Shown here: positions 44,344 through 53,700 of the stretch, one piece after another
How the letters are laid out: every line of letters begins with the position of its first letter
How positions within the stretch are numbered: the first letter of the stretch is position 1
Assembly (NCBI GenBank): GCA_017481205.1
Contig: JAFUPN010000041.1
Coordinates: 124,001-188,000 of the forward strand
Source of the DNA: Clostridia bacterium
GTDB lineage: Bacteria > Bacillota > Clostridia > UMGS1810
Direction of reading: 5' to 3'
Length of the DNA stretch: 64,000 nt
Notes under the pieces: generated by a model
The model's input: the letters and a program-made list of their open reading frames with translations, nothing else
Databases searched by the model: none
What the model was told of the DNA's origin: nothing
Made by a program: the position numbers and the translations under genes

Positions 44344-45888
44344 TTAGTTTGCCTGGAAGCTGTCATATGCATTCTGATAAACCTCAAGAACATGCTCAAG
44401 TCCCATGCTCTCAACCTTTCCTTTAAATGCATCCCATTCCTGGTCGATAGTTCCTTTTATAATCCAGTCTGCTCTTGTATTTTTTGCATACTCGTTGATT
44501 TCTGTTCTGTATCTTGTGAGAACCTCTCTCTGCTCTGCTGTGTACCATACGGGCGGGAACACCTCTGTTGTGTAATCCTTGTATACGTTATACAGTGAGG
44601 TTCTTATTTCCTTACCCTCGTTGCCCACCAGCTTGCTCAGGGTTTCATCTGTTGTTACAAAGGGACCATAGGTTCCGGGTACTGTAGACAGTGAAGAGTC
44701 GCTATCAAGCTTTTTCTGAGTATATGTACCGTCTGCCTGCTTCTCCAGAGGACCGTACAGCGCCTCTATACCAAATTCCTTGTCCGCAAGCTCGTTTGCC
44801 CAGCGCATGGTGATTTCAGGATACTTGTTTGTCTTAAACATTGTGAAGTAGCCCTTCATTACCTGAGTGGTCTGCTTTCTCATAACAGGCTTTTCCACAC
44901 CCTCTGCCTTAACGGGAGGCATAGGCACATAATTTGCAAGCTCCTGGTCATGTACGGGACCGTATGCAGCATACATACCTACCAGAGACGGCTGTGCAGC
45001 AATCTTTGCATTAAGGCTTGCATGCTTCTGTGTAAATGATTCCTGGTCAATAAGACCGTCTGCATAAAGCTCATGCAGATATCTTACAGCGGCTTTGTTT
45101 TCCTCCTGGAGAGGTGAATAAACAATCTTGCCGTCCTTGATTACAAATTTGTCGGGCACATCAATAAGTCCAAAGGAGCCGTATATATCCAGCTCACCGC
45201 TGATGTTTTCTCCGTATACGAAGCTCCAGGGGATTTCGTCTGCCTCGCCGTTGCCGTTGGGGTCGCCGTCCTTAAATGCCTTGAGGGTTGCATGGAGCTC
45301 CTCTGTGGTTGTAGGCATGGGCAGGTTTAAAGCGTCAAGCCAGTCCTGATTAATAAAGATTGCATCACGGAAGCCCCAGTATGCTTCTTCGTCACGGATA
45401 CCGGGCAGGCTGTATATATGTCCGTCGCCTGCTGTGGCAGCCTTTCTTGCATAGGGCATTTCTTCAAAAATCTCTGTCCAGCGGGGTGCGTATTCGTCTA
45501 TATACTCATCCAGCTTGTAGATAGCGTCATTCTGCAAAAGCTCAAGAATGTGCACATCTGAGAGCAGGCAGAGCAGAACATCGGGATATTCTCCGCTTGC
45601 CAGCATAAGATTGATTTTTTCCCAATAGGACTCTGAGGGAATCTGATTCCAGTCAATCTTAACATTTGTCTTTTCCTCAAGCTGCTGCAGGAGAGGCATA
45701 TCCTTAAAATCAATCAGATGAGGTGCCTTCTGTACAGCCACCTTAAGGGTGACAGGCTCGTTGACAATGGGCAGACCTTCCTTGTTCATCTGAACATCGG
45801 ATGCCACATCTGTTTCGCCGCCGCTACATGATACTAAAGAAAATACCATTACAACCGCACAAATTACTGCAAAAATTCTTTTTTTCAT
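44344..45888 (-). CDS. ABC transporter sugar-binding lipoprotein (LplA/YtcQ-like)
   Basis: 514 residues. Lipoprotein signal with lipobox LVSCSGG (Cys at about 21). The mature part matches family 1 extracellular solute-binding proteins of the LplA/YtcQ group: VTLKVAVQKAPHLIDF, LLQQLEEKTNVKIDWNQIP, INLMLASGEYPDVLLCL, VQMNKEGLPIVNEP. It captures oligosaccharides, probably uronate- or rhamnose-containing (inference from the neighbours), for the permeases encoded just upstream. No ATP-binding subunit gene exists in the window; Bacillota importers of this type usually borrow a shared MsmK/MsmX-like ATPase encoded elsewhere. Confidence 0.9.
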   Translation of the reverse strand: MKKRIFAVICAVVMVFSLVSCSGGETDVASDVQMNKEGLPIVNEPVTLKVAVQKAPHLIDFKDMPLLQQLEEKTNVKIDWNQIPSESYWEKINLMLASGEYPDVLLCLLSDVHILELLQNDAIYKLDEYIDEYAPRWTEIFEEMPYARKAATAGDGHIYSLPGIRDEEAYWGFRDAIFINQDWLDALNLPMPTTTEELHATLKAFKDGDPNGNGEADEIPWSFVYGENISGELDIYGSFGLIDVPDKFVIKDGKIVYSPLQEENKAAVRYLHELYADGLIDQESFTQKHASLNAKIAAQPSLVGMYAAYGPVHDQELANYVPMPPVKAEGVEKPVMRKQTTQVMKGYFTMFKTNKYPEITMRWANELADKEFGIEALYGPLEKQADGTYTQKKLDSDSSLSTVPGTYGPFVTTDETLSKLVGNEGKEIRTSLYNVYKDYTTEVFPPVWYTAEQREVLTRYRTEINEYAKNTRADWIIKGTIDQEWDAFKGKVESMGLEHVLEVYQNAYDSFQAN

Positions 45889-45927
45889 TTCGACAACTCC
45901 TTTATATTTTAATTATAATTTTATTTC

Positions 45928-46815
45928 TTAGCCCTTAATAGCTCCTACCATAACACCCTTTACAAAATATTTCTGCAGAAATGGGTACAGCACCAGCATA
46001 GGTATGCTTGCCACTATAACCACACTGTATTTCATAAGCTCTGCATCCTGCATGGCTGTCTGAGCTGCCTGGCTGTCTGCCATAAGCTCGCTGGTCATCT
46101 GAGTCTGAATAAGTATATCTCTCAGGATAAGCTGCAGAGGATATTTGCTTGAATCGGAGAGATACAGCAGCGCTCCGAAAAATGCATTCCAGTGTCCCAC
46201 TCCGTAATATAGCACCAGAACCGACATAATTGCCTTTGACAGGGGCAGAATTATTTTGAAAAAGCAGGCATAATACGAGCATCCGTCAATTGTCGCCGCT
46301 TCGATAAGCTCATCGGGAATGTTGGACTGAATATTTGTCCTGGCTATAACCATGTTCCACACAGTTACAAGACCGGGGATAATCATTACCAGTCTGTTAT
46401 CCAGCAAATGAAGGTTTTTCATAAGCAGGTATGTAGGAACAGTACCTCCGCCGAAAAACATGGTTATCATAAAGAATGTCATGATTTTCCCCTTGCCGGG
46501 CAGGTCCTTTCTTGAGAGAGCAAAGGCCGCCGACATTGTTACCACAACATTAAGGAAGGTAGCAGTCACAGTATAAAATACCGAGTTGGCATAGCCTGTC
46601 CAGATTCTGTCGTCAGCCATAACCTTCTCATAGCCCTTAAGGGTAAAGCCATTGGGCCAGAACCATACCTCGCCGTTCATAACATCGTAAGGGTCGCTGA
46701 CCGACGCTATTACAACAAAGAACAGAGGATATATCGCCAGAAATGCCACAATAACAAGGATTATATTTGATACAGTGCTTACAGCTCTGTCTTCAAAGGT
46801 TTCCAAATGCTTCAT
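45928..46815 (-). CDS. Carbohydrate ABC transporter permease (LplC/YtcP-like)
   Basis: 295 residues, six membrane segments. First at about 10-32 (SNIILVIVAFLAIYPLFFVV). The permease EAA-type loop is EAATIDGCSYYACFFKIILP at about 190-210, the contact site for the ATPase. C-terminal PFLQKYFVKGVMVGAIKG is the characteristic ending of this subfamily. ATG 46815 follows GGGAGGTGAGATTA; a longer reading frame to 46845 lacks an SD and overlaps the upstream gene. Confidence 0.9.
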   Translation of the reverse strand: MKHLETFEDRAVSTVSNIILVIVAFLAIYPLFFVVIASVSDPYDVMNGEVWFWPNGFTLKGYEKVMADDRIWTGYANSVFYTVTATFLNVVVTMSAAFALSRKDLPGKGKIMTFFMITMFFGGGTVPTYLLMKNLHLLDNRLVMIIPGLVTVWNMVIARTNIQSNIPDELIEAATIDGCSYYACFFKIILPLSKAIMSVLVLYYGVGHWNAFFGALLYLSDSSKYPLQLILRDILIQTQMTSELMADSQAAQTAMQDAELMKYSVVIVASIPMLVLYPFLQKYFVKGVMVGAIKG

Positions 46816-46831
46816 TAATCTCACCTCCCGA

Positions 46832-47782
46832 TTACCACAAGCCAACTTCGGTAACCTTTTTGGAAATAAAGTTTACCGAACACATAAGAATGAGATTGAC
46901 AATGGAGTTAAAAAGTCCCACTGCTGTGGAGAAGCTGAACTCGCCTCCAAGAATACCTCTTTTGTAAACAAAGGTGGATATAACCTCCGATGCAGATGAG
47001 TTAAGGGAGTTCTGCAGAAGGAATATTTTTTCAAAGCCTGTGTTCATAATAGAGCCGGTATTCAGAATCAGCAGAGTTATGATAGTGGGCAGTATGCCCG
47101 GTATATCTATATGCCATATTCTTTGCAGCTTTGATGCTCCGTCAATCATGGCGCTCTCATGGATGCTGGTATCTATACCCGCTAAGGCAGCCATATAGAT
47201 AATCGAGCTCCAGCCGCAGCCCTGCCATACACCGCTCCATACATATATGTGCTTAAATGCCGCGGGATTGCTCATAAAGAATATTCGCTCAAATCCCAGA
47301 GCCTCAAGCAGACTGTTTATAATGCCCGACCTTGGTGAAAGAAACATAATAATCATACTGCATATGATAACAGTTGACAAAAAGTGGGGCGCATATGTAA
47401 CCGTCTGTACAAACTTCTTGAACTTGGTGCTGTGAGTATAATGCAGTGCAAGAGCAAGAAGTATCGGAAGCGGAAAGCCCGCCGCCAGGGAATAAACACT
47501 CAGAGTCAGAGTGTTTTTCAGAATATTGACAAATGACGGTGAGGTAACAAAGCGCTCAAAGTGCTCAAGTCCCACCCATTTGCTCCCCCATATTCCCGCC
47601 AGGGGAGTAAAATTCTTGAAGGCGATGATTACACCGTACATAGGCTGATAGTTAAATATCAGCACATACAGGATTGCCGGCAGCAGCAAAACATAAAGCT
47701 GTCTGTATTTCCACACTTTATTCAGCTGCGAGCTTCTGCCGGAATTCATAACCCTCGTCATATTTTCCGTTTGTTTTTTCAT
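46832..47782 (-). CDS. Carbohydrate ABC transporter permease (LplB/YtcO-like)
   Basis: 316 residues, six membrane segments starting at about 30-52 (LYVLLLPAILYVLIFNYQPM). Subfamily marks: YGVIIAFKNFTPLAGIWGSK, and the EAA-type loop ESAMIDGASKLQRIWHIDIP. The start is ATG 47782 (MKKQTENM), nine bases after GGAGGG; an open frame to 47866 would run into the promoter. First gene of the 15-gene region B array, with a well-formed promoter and direct-repeat regulatory sites upstream. Confidence 0.9.
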   Translation of the reverse strand: MKKQTENMTRVMNSGRSSQLNKVWKYRQLYVLLLPAILYVLIFNYQPMYGVIIAFKNFTPLAGIWGSKWVGLEHFERFVTSPSFVNILKNTLTLSVYSLAAGFPLPILLALALHYTHSTKFKKFVQTVTYAPHFLSTVIICSMIIMFLSPRSGIINSLLEALGFERIFFMSNPAAFKHIYVWSGVWQGCGWSSIIYMAALAGIDTSIHESAMIDGASKLQRIWHIDIPGILPTIITLLILNTGSIMNTGFEKIFLLQNSLNSSASEVISTFVYKRGILGGEFSFSTAVGLFNSIVNLILMCSVNFISKKVTEVGLW

Positions 47783-47836
47783 CTCTGTTAACCCTCCAAA
47801 AAAATTGCATTTGAGATGCTGAAATCCCACACCTAC

Positions 47837-47866
47837 ATTATACAACGGGTGCACTGTGCCAAACAA
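47837..47866 (-). promoter_or_regulatory. Sigma-A promoter of the region B importer operon
   Basis: Minus strand: perfect -10 TATAAT (47837-47842) with -35 TTGTTT (47861-47866) at 18 bp spacing. The weak -35 overlaps the nearest of three direct repeats, an arrangement typical of activator-dependent promoters. Confidence 0.6.
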
Positions 47867-47917
47867 TAATCAATATTCAAACGGAATTATCAATTTTCTA
47901 AGTAAATTATCAATTTT
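47865..47917. promoter_or_regulatory. Three 13-bp direct repeats, probable AraC-type activator sites
   Basis: Plus strand: AATAATCAATATT (47865-47877), AATTATCAATTTT (47885-47897) and AATTATCAATTTT (47905-47917). The last two are identical and the first differs at two positions; the period is exactly 20 bp, two helical turns. AraC-family proteins bind tandem direct repeats with about this spacing. The regulator encoded at 27911-30139 is the obvious candidate. Confidence 0.6.
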
Positions 47918-48017
47918 ATTTGTTCCGCACCGCCCATGCGGAAGAATGACAACCTCAGCCCTCATTCCGCCGGCGGCTTTGTATTCCGGCCGAAGCAATC
48001 AAATTGAGCAAATGCAG

Positions 48018-48070
48018 ACTCACCTTCCCCTGGAGGGGAAGGTGAGTTGCGGAGCAACTCGGATGAGGTG
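48018..48070. repeat. Double-hairpin palindromic repeat (REP-like)
   Basis: ACTCACCTTCCCCT (48018-48031) pairs with AGGGGAAGGTGAGT (48034-48047); the right arm overlaps a second hairpin GAGTTGC-GGA-GCAACTC (48044-48060), followed by GGATGAGGTG. From memory this motif is a common interspersed repeat in Clostridia genomes. It lies in the 405-base gap 47783-48187, which otherwise holds the importer promoter and a terminator. Confidence 0.6.
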
Positions 48071-48123
48071 GAATTGTAATCCTGCAATCCACAAATTAAT
48101 CATTATTTACTTGATTCCTGCAC

Positions 48124-48161
48124 AAAAAAAGACCGCTCAAATCATAGATTCAAGCGATCTT
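48124..48161 (-). terminator. Rho-independent terminator of region C operon
   Basis: Minus strand: AAGATCGCTTGAATC (48161-48147) pairs with GATTTGAGCGGTCTT (48143-48129) over 15 bp with G-T pairs and a TAT loop, followed by a run of seven T. Placed 27 bases after the stop of the last region C gene. Confidence 0.85.
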
Positions 48162-48187
48162 TTATTGGGGATAAAATCCGTATAAAT

Positions 48188-50749
48188 TTATCTTCTTATA
48201 ATAACAACATCACTGCACTGGAGATAGCGCATATTGACATATATCTTGTCACCGGGCAGGATTTCTGCCGCACTGGATTTTGAATAGGTCTTGTCCTGAG
48301 TATTGTACAGATGGAAGGTGGTGGAATTTGCATAAGCAATACCTACCTCATCGCCATCCTCGCTGTATGTAATCCTCAGTCTCTTGTTTGCATAATCACA
48401 TTCGCTGACAACACCGCTCATAACAGTACATACACTGTATAGCCCCGCAGACATGTAGTAATCCGAGTCGGATGCATATACATTAAGAACATTAATATTG
48501 CTCTTGTCATCGAAGGTAAAGAGCGCTAAGTCGCCCTCCTTAAGACTGTTTACAACCTCGGAGTCAACACCGCCGTCGCCCACCTTTACTGCAAAGGTAA
48601 GCTCTATGCCGTTCCACCAGCCTCTTATTGCAGGAGAAGCGTCTCCGTCGGAATTGAGGATAGAGCCCACACCCTTTACAACCATAAATTTGTCTGTGGA
48701 ATTTATACTTCTCTTAAACTCAGTGTTCATAACCATAACCTTGCAGTTAAGATATTTGTCCACATCATAAGCGGTCACACTGTAGCTTGTATCGCCCACA
48801 AAGTCGGAAATACTTACCATCTTGAAGTTTTCTCTGCTCATATCCGAGGGGATAACAAATATTTTTGCATTGGAATCTGCAAAGAACACTCCGTTAAAGC
48901 TTCTGGTAGCGCTTCTGTACATCTGACTGCCGCTGTAGGAAATACGGAAGTTGTCATTCTCGGCAGCGGTTTTCTCATTTTCCGAGCCTATGGGAATATC
49001 CTGGGCTGTTTCAAGCTGAATAAGCTTTCTGTCGGCATTAACCAGATATCTTATCATCTGATTAAAGCTGTCCATGGCAATAAGCTCATTGTAGAGCTCA
49101 TCAGCACTGACAGACTCTCCGTTGTATTTTACCTTATCATAAAACGCCAGGTCTACCCAACGCTCATTCTCGGTAAATATCCTGCACATGGGGCTGCCGA
49201 GACCTTCTTTTTTGATGGCATAGAGATAGCCGTATACAATATCGTTTTCGTAGTACACATAGCTGATATTGTCAAAAGCGTCAAACAGAATTTTGTATGT
49301 CCTGCCCGGCTCAACCTTGCTGTGAACACTGCTGTCCACCTTATAGGTAACTCCTGCAATCTCCGCCTCATCCTCATCTAATGAATCAAAGGAGGTATTC
49401 ATCACCTTGTCGCTTACGATAACCTTTTTGTGGCAGAGACCGTTGCCTATGCCCTCGCTTATAAGCAGCACATTGTCGGCAGCTATATCAGCAATGGTTA
49501 TCTGCTTGCCGTCCTTGATTATCTCAAAGGTATATTCGTCGCTGTCCTCTTCAAGATAAACCGCAAAGCCGTCCTTGGAGACAACCACCTCAGAAACTGC
49601 GCTTACACCTGCCGCAATCACGGTTTCATAGCTTGTTACTATAACCACATCGTATTTGCTGTCGCCGTCGTTTGACACAAATGTGATTTCGCCTTTGATC
49701 ACATTCTCAAGGTCTTCCGGAGTCATAACCGCCATTTTACCGTTGAGAATATATGTAGCGCGGGTGGAGAGAGTAACCTTCCTTGAGCTGTCGTCATCGG
49801 TATAGCATCTTATTAAGTCGCCGTCAACGGTGATATAGTCGCCGCCGGGAGCAGTAAGAAGCTTGTTTTCATCTGTAAGCTCCGCAAAAAGAGCATTGCG
49901 GACGGGACGGTTCTGTGAATTGTCATAATACAGCTTTACATGATATCCTATATAATCCTGAGCCCCTGACTCTGCTTCATTGAAAATCATGTCGCCAATC
50001 ATAATCTGGTTTACATCCAGCTCTGATTTCTGCGCATACAGGTCGGTATAGCCGTTTGCCGTGATAATACCCTCGGTCATGGCAACCTCGTGGCGCTCAC
50101 TAAGCAGACTTTCGCCGCCTACAGAAGCCATCTCAAGGCTGTCACCGATGGATACAACCTGCATAATATCCGCCTCTGCACAGTTGCGCAGAAGCACCAT
50201 AGCTGTAGCCATATCAAGCCCCAAATCGTCTGCTGAGGATATACCCTCCAGCAAATCAGCACGCTGTGCCGCAATGATATAACCTCCGGGGAAGCCGCCC
50301 TTTGCCTCGGCAAACTGCTGATATCCTAAGATATTGCAAAGGATTTTCAGCGCCTGGGCAAGGGTAATCTCGCTCTCGGGCTGAAAAAGCCCGCTTGTGC
50401 TGCCGGAAATATAGCCTGTGCGGTATGCGGTTTCAATGTAGTTTTCGTACTTGGTAGAGGGTGTAACATCGCTGAACACCTCGTCATCCGATACAAGCAC
50501 ATTTGGTGCGTCACCCGCAAGATGCACAGCCATTTTTACAAAATGAGCCCTTGTAAGCTTCACGGTGGGATTGTAGGCATCCTCATCGGGATCCATAGCA
50601 CCTACCGCCATCAGGAAGTTATATGCTGTCTGCCCCTCCTCACTGCTTACACCGCTGTCTGCAGCATGAGACACAAAGGGTACGGAGGATATCAACGCAA
50701 GGCTGAGCACAACTGATATTATTGATTTTATTTTATTTGAAATTCTCAT
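48188..50749 (-). CDS. Large exported SLH protein, pair member 2 (region C copy)
   Basis: 853 residues. Signal peptide 1-29; three SLH repeats about 40-190 (KLTRAHFVKMAVHLAG; YENYIETAYRTGYISGSTSG; LFQPESEITLAQALKILCNI). Body matches the region A and B copies: DYIGYHVKLYYDNSQNRPVR, SNDGDSKYDVVIVTSYET (359-376), a VEPGRTYKILFDAFDNISYV segment, YGYLYAIKKEG, FNQMIRYLVNADRKLIQLET, SYSVTAYDVDKYLNCKVMV, and C-terminal LPGDKIYVNMRYLQCSDVVI. The phrase MYRSATRSFNGVFFADSN matches YRTQNSSFNHELFVGDN in the region A copy. Lies 15 bases after pair member 1 and ends at a strong terminator. Function unknown. Confidence 0.75.
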   Translation of the reverse strand: MRISNKIKSIISVVLSLALISSVPFVSHAADSGVSSEEGQTAYNFLMAVGAMDPDEDAYNPTVKLTRAHFVKMAVHLAGDAPNVLVSDDEVFSDVTPSTKYENYIETAYRTGYISGSTSGLFQPESEITLAQALKILCNILGYQQFAEAKGGFPGGYIIAAQRADLLEGISSADDLGLDMATAMVLLRNCAEADIMQVVSIGDSLEMASVGGESLLSERHEVAMTEGIITANGYTDLYAQKSELDVNQIMIGDMIFNEAESGAQDYIGYHVKLYYDNSQNRPVRNALFAELTDENKLLTAPGGDYITVDGDLIRCYTDDDSSRKVTLSTRATYILNGKMAVMTPEDLENVIKGEITFVSNDGDSKYDVVIVTSYETVIAAGVSAVSEVVVSKDGFAVYLEEDSDEYTFEIIKDGKQITIADIAADNVLLISEGIGNGLCHKKVIVSDKVMNTSFDSLDEDEAEIAGVTYKVDSSVHSKVEPGRTYKILFDAFDNISYVYYENDIVYGYLYAIKKEGLGSPMCRIFTENERWVDLAFYDKVKYNGESVSADELYNELIAMDSFNQMIRYLVNADRKLIQLETAQDIPIGSENEKTAAENDNFRISYSGSQMYRSATRSFNGVFFADSNAKIFVIPSDMSRENFKMVSISDFVGDTSYSVTAYDVDKYLNCKVMVMNTEFKRSINSTDKFMVVKGVGSILNSDGDASPAIRGWWNGIELTFAVKVGDGGVDSEVVNSLKEGDLALFTFDDKSNINVLNVYASDSDYYMSAGLYSVCTVMSGVVSECDYANKRLRITYSEDGDEVGIAYANSTTFHLYNTQDKTYSKSSAAEILPGDKIYVNMRYLQCSDVVIIRR

Positions 50750-50764
50750 ATTCTGCCCCTCCTT

Positions 50765-53700
50765 TTAAAATAATTCCATAAGGCTTGCGATAACCTTTGC
50801 CGCCTGAGCTCTTGTTGAATATGCCTTGGGAGCGAAGGTGCCGTTGCCCATGCCGTTTACCACGCCCAGGCTTACCATAGCGTCAACATAGCTGCGTGCA
50901 TATGCAGAGATTTCACCGCTGTCACTGAATGATGCTGACTGTCCCTCGGGGAGCTTTGTGCCCATAAGCACGAGAGTTCTGCCGATAATGGTTACCATGT
51001 CTTCTCTGGTGATATTCTCACCTATGCCGAAGCTGCCGTCGGGATAACCTGTAGCTATACCTGCCGCATAAGCCTTTGCAATATATCCGTTGTACCACTG
51101 ACCGGGTACCGCGTCGGTAAAGCTGTGATCCGCTGCTGGCTGATTTGCCGCAAAGGCACATACCACCAGCTTGACAAATTCTTCTCTGGTAATATTGTCA
51201 TTGGGTCTGAAAAGCTTGTTTTCTGCCGGAGAAACAATGCCCTCCTTGTACAGACTCATAATGCTGTCTGTTGCCCAGTCGGCATCATTAATATCAGTAA
51301 ATACAGTCTGAGACTCAACGGGAGTATATGGCTTGCTTTCGCTTGCAACGGGGAATGAGCCGCCCACAGACTTGCCGCCTGAGGAACCGCCGCCTCCCGA
51401 TGAGCTGCCGCCGCCTCCTGATGAGCTCTCGTTTTCATCCTTATATTCATCTATCGCATCGCCCAGCTTAGAGAGCAGGTCTGTAATGCTGTCTGCCGGA
51501 AGCTTTTCTTTAAGAATGGAGCTTACGATATTCTGTTTTTTCTCTGAAAGCTCTGTGAAATATTCTATATCAGAATTATCATCGCCGTCGAGAAGAGCTG
51601 CATTGTCATTGATAAGCTCTGTAATTTCGCCCCAGGGAACGCTGTTTACATTATCGAGAAAATCGGAAACTAAGGTGATAAATTCCAAAACCTCTGTGTA
51701 GCCGCCGAAGTCATCGCTGCCGATAACAAGCTCCGCTATATCATCTATAAGCTCGTCAGATGCATCCTCAATACCCAGTGCAGCCGCATTGCCGGAAATG
51801 AACTCTGCAAAAGCCGAAGCACTTGTACCGTTTGCCAGAGCAAGGATTTCGTCTCTGTCTGCCTTGGAGAGATACGAAAGCTCTTTGTTAGCTGTCACAC
51901 CGTCGGCATTCAGCTTAACTGTATATATATCCGTAGCCGCATCCGCGGGGAATACATAGTAATACTGCAGGCTGCCGTCTGCTCCTGCCGCAGCTGCATT
52001 GGCGGAAACAACATTTCCTTTGCTGTCGGAAATCTCTACGGTTACAAGATTTGACAGTGCCGCCAGCTCTATGCTTGCCTCAAGCACATTTACATTGATG
52101 CTTACATCAAGAGCCGCCCTTGCACTTGTGCCGTATAAGGGTGAGGGAAGGGTATATTCCGCTTCTCCCGATTTAAGGCTTGCATATTTATCGGATACAA
52201 ATCTGCCCTTGGAGTCAAGGACAAATGCCTTGATATCTGTTGTACCTGCAGGAGCTGCAAAGTCTACAGACACAATCTCTGCAGTTTTTGCAGGGAGAGT
52301 CACGCTCTTAACCGATTTTGCAAGAAGAGCATTGTCCTCGCCCACTGCATACACAACTGCAGTTACATTTGCTGAAGCGGAGGACATATTGTCTACCTGA
52401 AAATCTACGGTATCATCCATAGACAGGTCAGTCAGATACACACCGCCGTCGGAGGTGGTAAAGCTCAGCTCAATGGGCTTGGTCTGTATAACAGGCTGCT
52501 TGCCCACAACGCCATTGATATTTATGTTATATTCAGTCGAAGGCGAGAGCTCGCCGAAGGTGATTGTCATTGAATCGCCGCCAAAGTCAACCGAGTATTT
52601 ATCACCGCCGAGAACGGCACCCTTTTCGTCTGTAATAACGATATCGGGATTCTGCACGCTGTTAAGCTCTGCTCCGAAGGTGAGTCTGAGTATCTCGCCG
52701 GATACAGCCGCGTCAGTATATCCGTCCGGTAAGCTGGTTTCCTTAAGCTCTACAGCTCCGGGCTCACTTCCGGAAAGCCATACCTCGTCTACAAGAATAT
52801 AGCTGCTCTCATTTACACCGCCGCTCCAGCCTCCGAAGTTTATGAGGAAAGCGTCAAAGGTGGTCGCGGTTGAAAGGAAGCTCATAGGTATGGTAACAAG
52901 CTTCCAGCCCTGCCAGTCAATACCCATGGTGTATACCTTATTGCCAGTATTGTACTTATTATTTTTAAGGCTTGTATAAATAGCAATATTAGCTGTATTG
53001 CCTGTAGCCTTTGGAGAATATATCCAGAAGTTAAGGTATTTCATACCCGTTGCGTCAAAGGCAGTATTCTCTCTGAACCAGCCGTTTTTAGATACACCTG
53101 CGGTGTATGCAACCTTGGCTGTACGTGAATAGAGATTTGTAATATCGCCTGAGGGCTCAAGATGTGCCGCCAAAGCATTCATATGCTCGTCGTTGTTTGC
53201 CGAGAATATTGTTACGGTATCGGCAGTCACGGCCTTTTCACCTATTACAGCAGTAAATTCTGTCCTGCCGGTGTATTTATAGCCGTACTTATCTGTATAG
53301 TCAGGAGAGATTTTCAGGGTATATGTACCCGCTGTCAGCTCCTTTGTCATGTCTAAAGTAAGCACATTTCCGTTTATTGACGCATTAAATACATTGTAGA
53401 GCTTTTCGCCGTCACGGTAAAGGGATATATAGTCGGGCACATGAAGTGCCTTGTCTATATCATTGTTGAATGTGAGCGTAAGCTCAGAGAGAGAGTCTAT
53501 CACCGCCCCGTCCTCAACAGAGCTGTCTGTAAGCATAAAATACGGAGAGGGTGCATTTACTGTAAATACCGCCTCGGCTCCTTCTGTACATACAGAATAA
53601 TCGCCCGAGAGAACAGCTCCGTCTACAGTGATTTTCACAGTATCTCCATCGGCAAGAGCGCTGTCAAACACAACATTGAGCTTGTCTCCGTCGGCGCTTA

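Noticed and set aside
47865..47917. CRISPR array
   Set aside because: Only three AT-rich repeats of 13 bp with 7-bp spacers; dimensions fit tandem transcription-factor sites, not CRISPR.
47856..48185. 109-residue plus-strand frame between regions B and C
   Set aside because: It runs through the AraC-type repeats, the double-hairpin repeat and the terminator; no SD and low-complexity translation (THLPLEGKVSCGATRM) typical of translated palindromic repeats.
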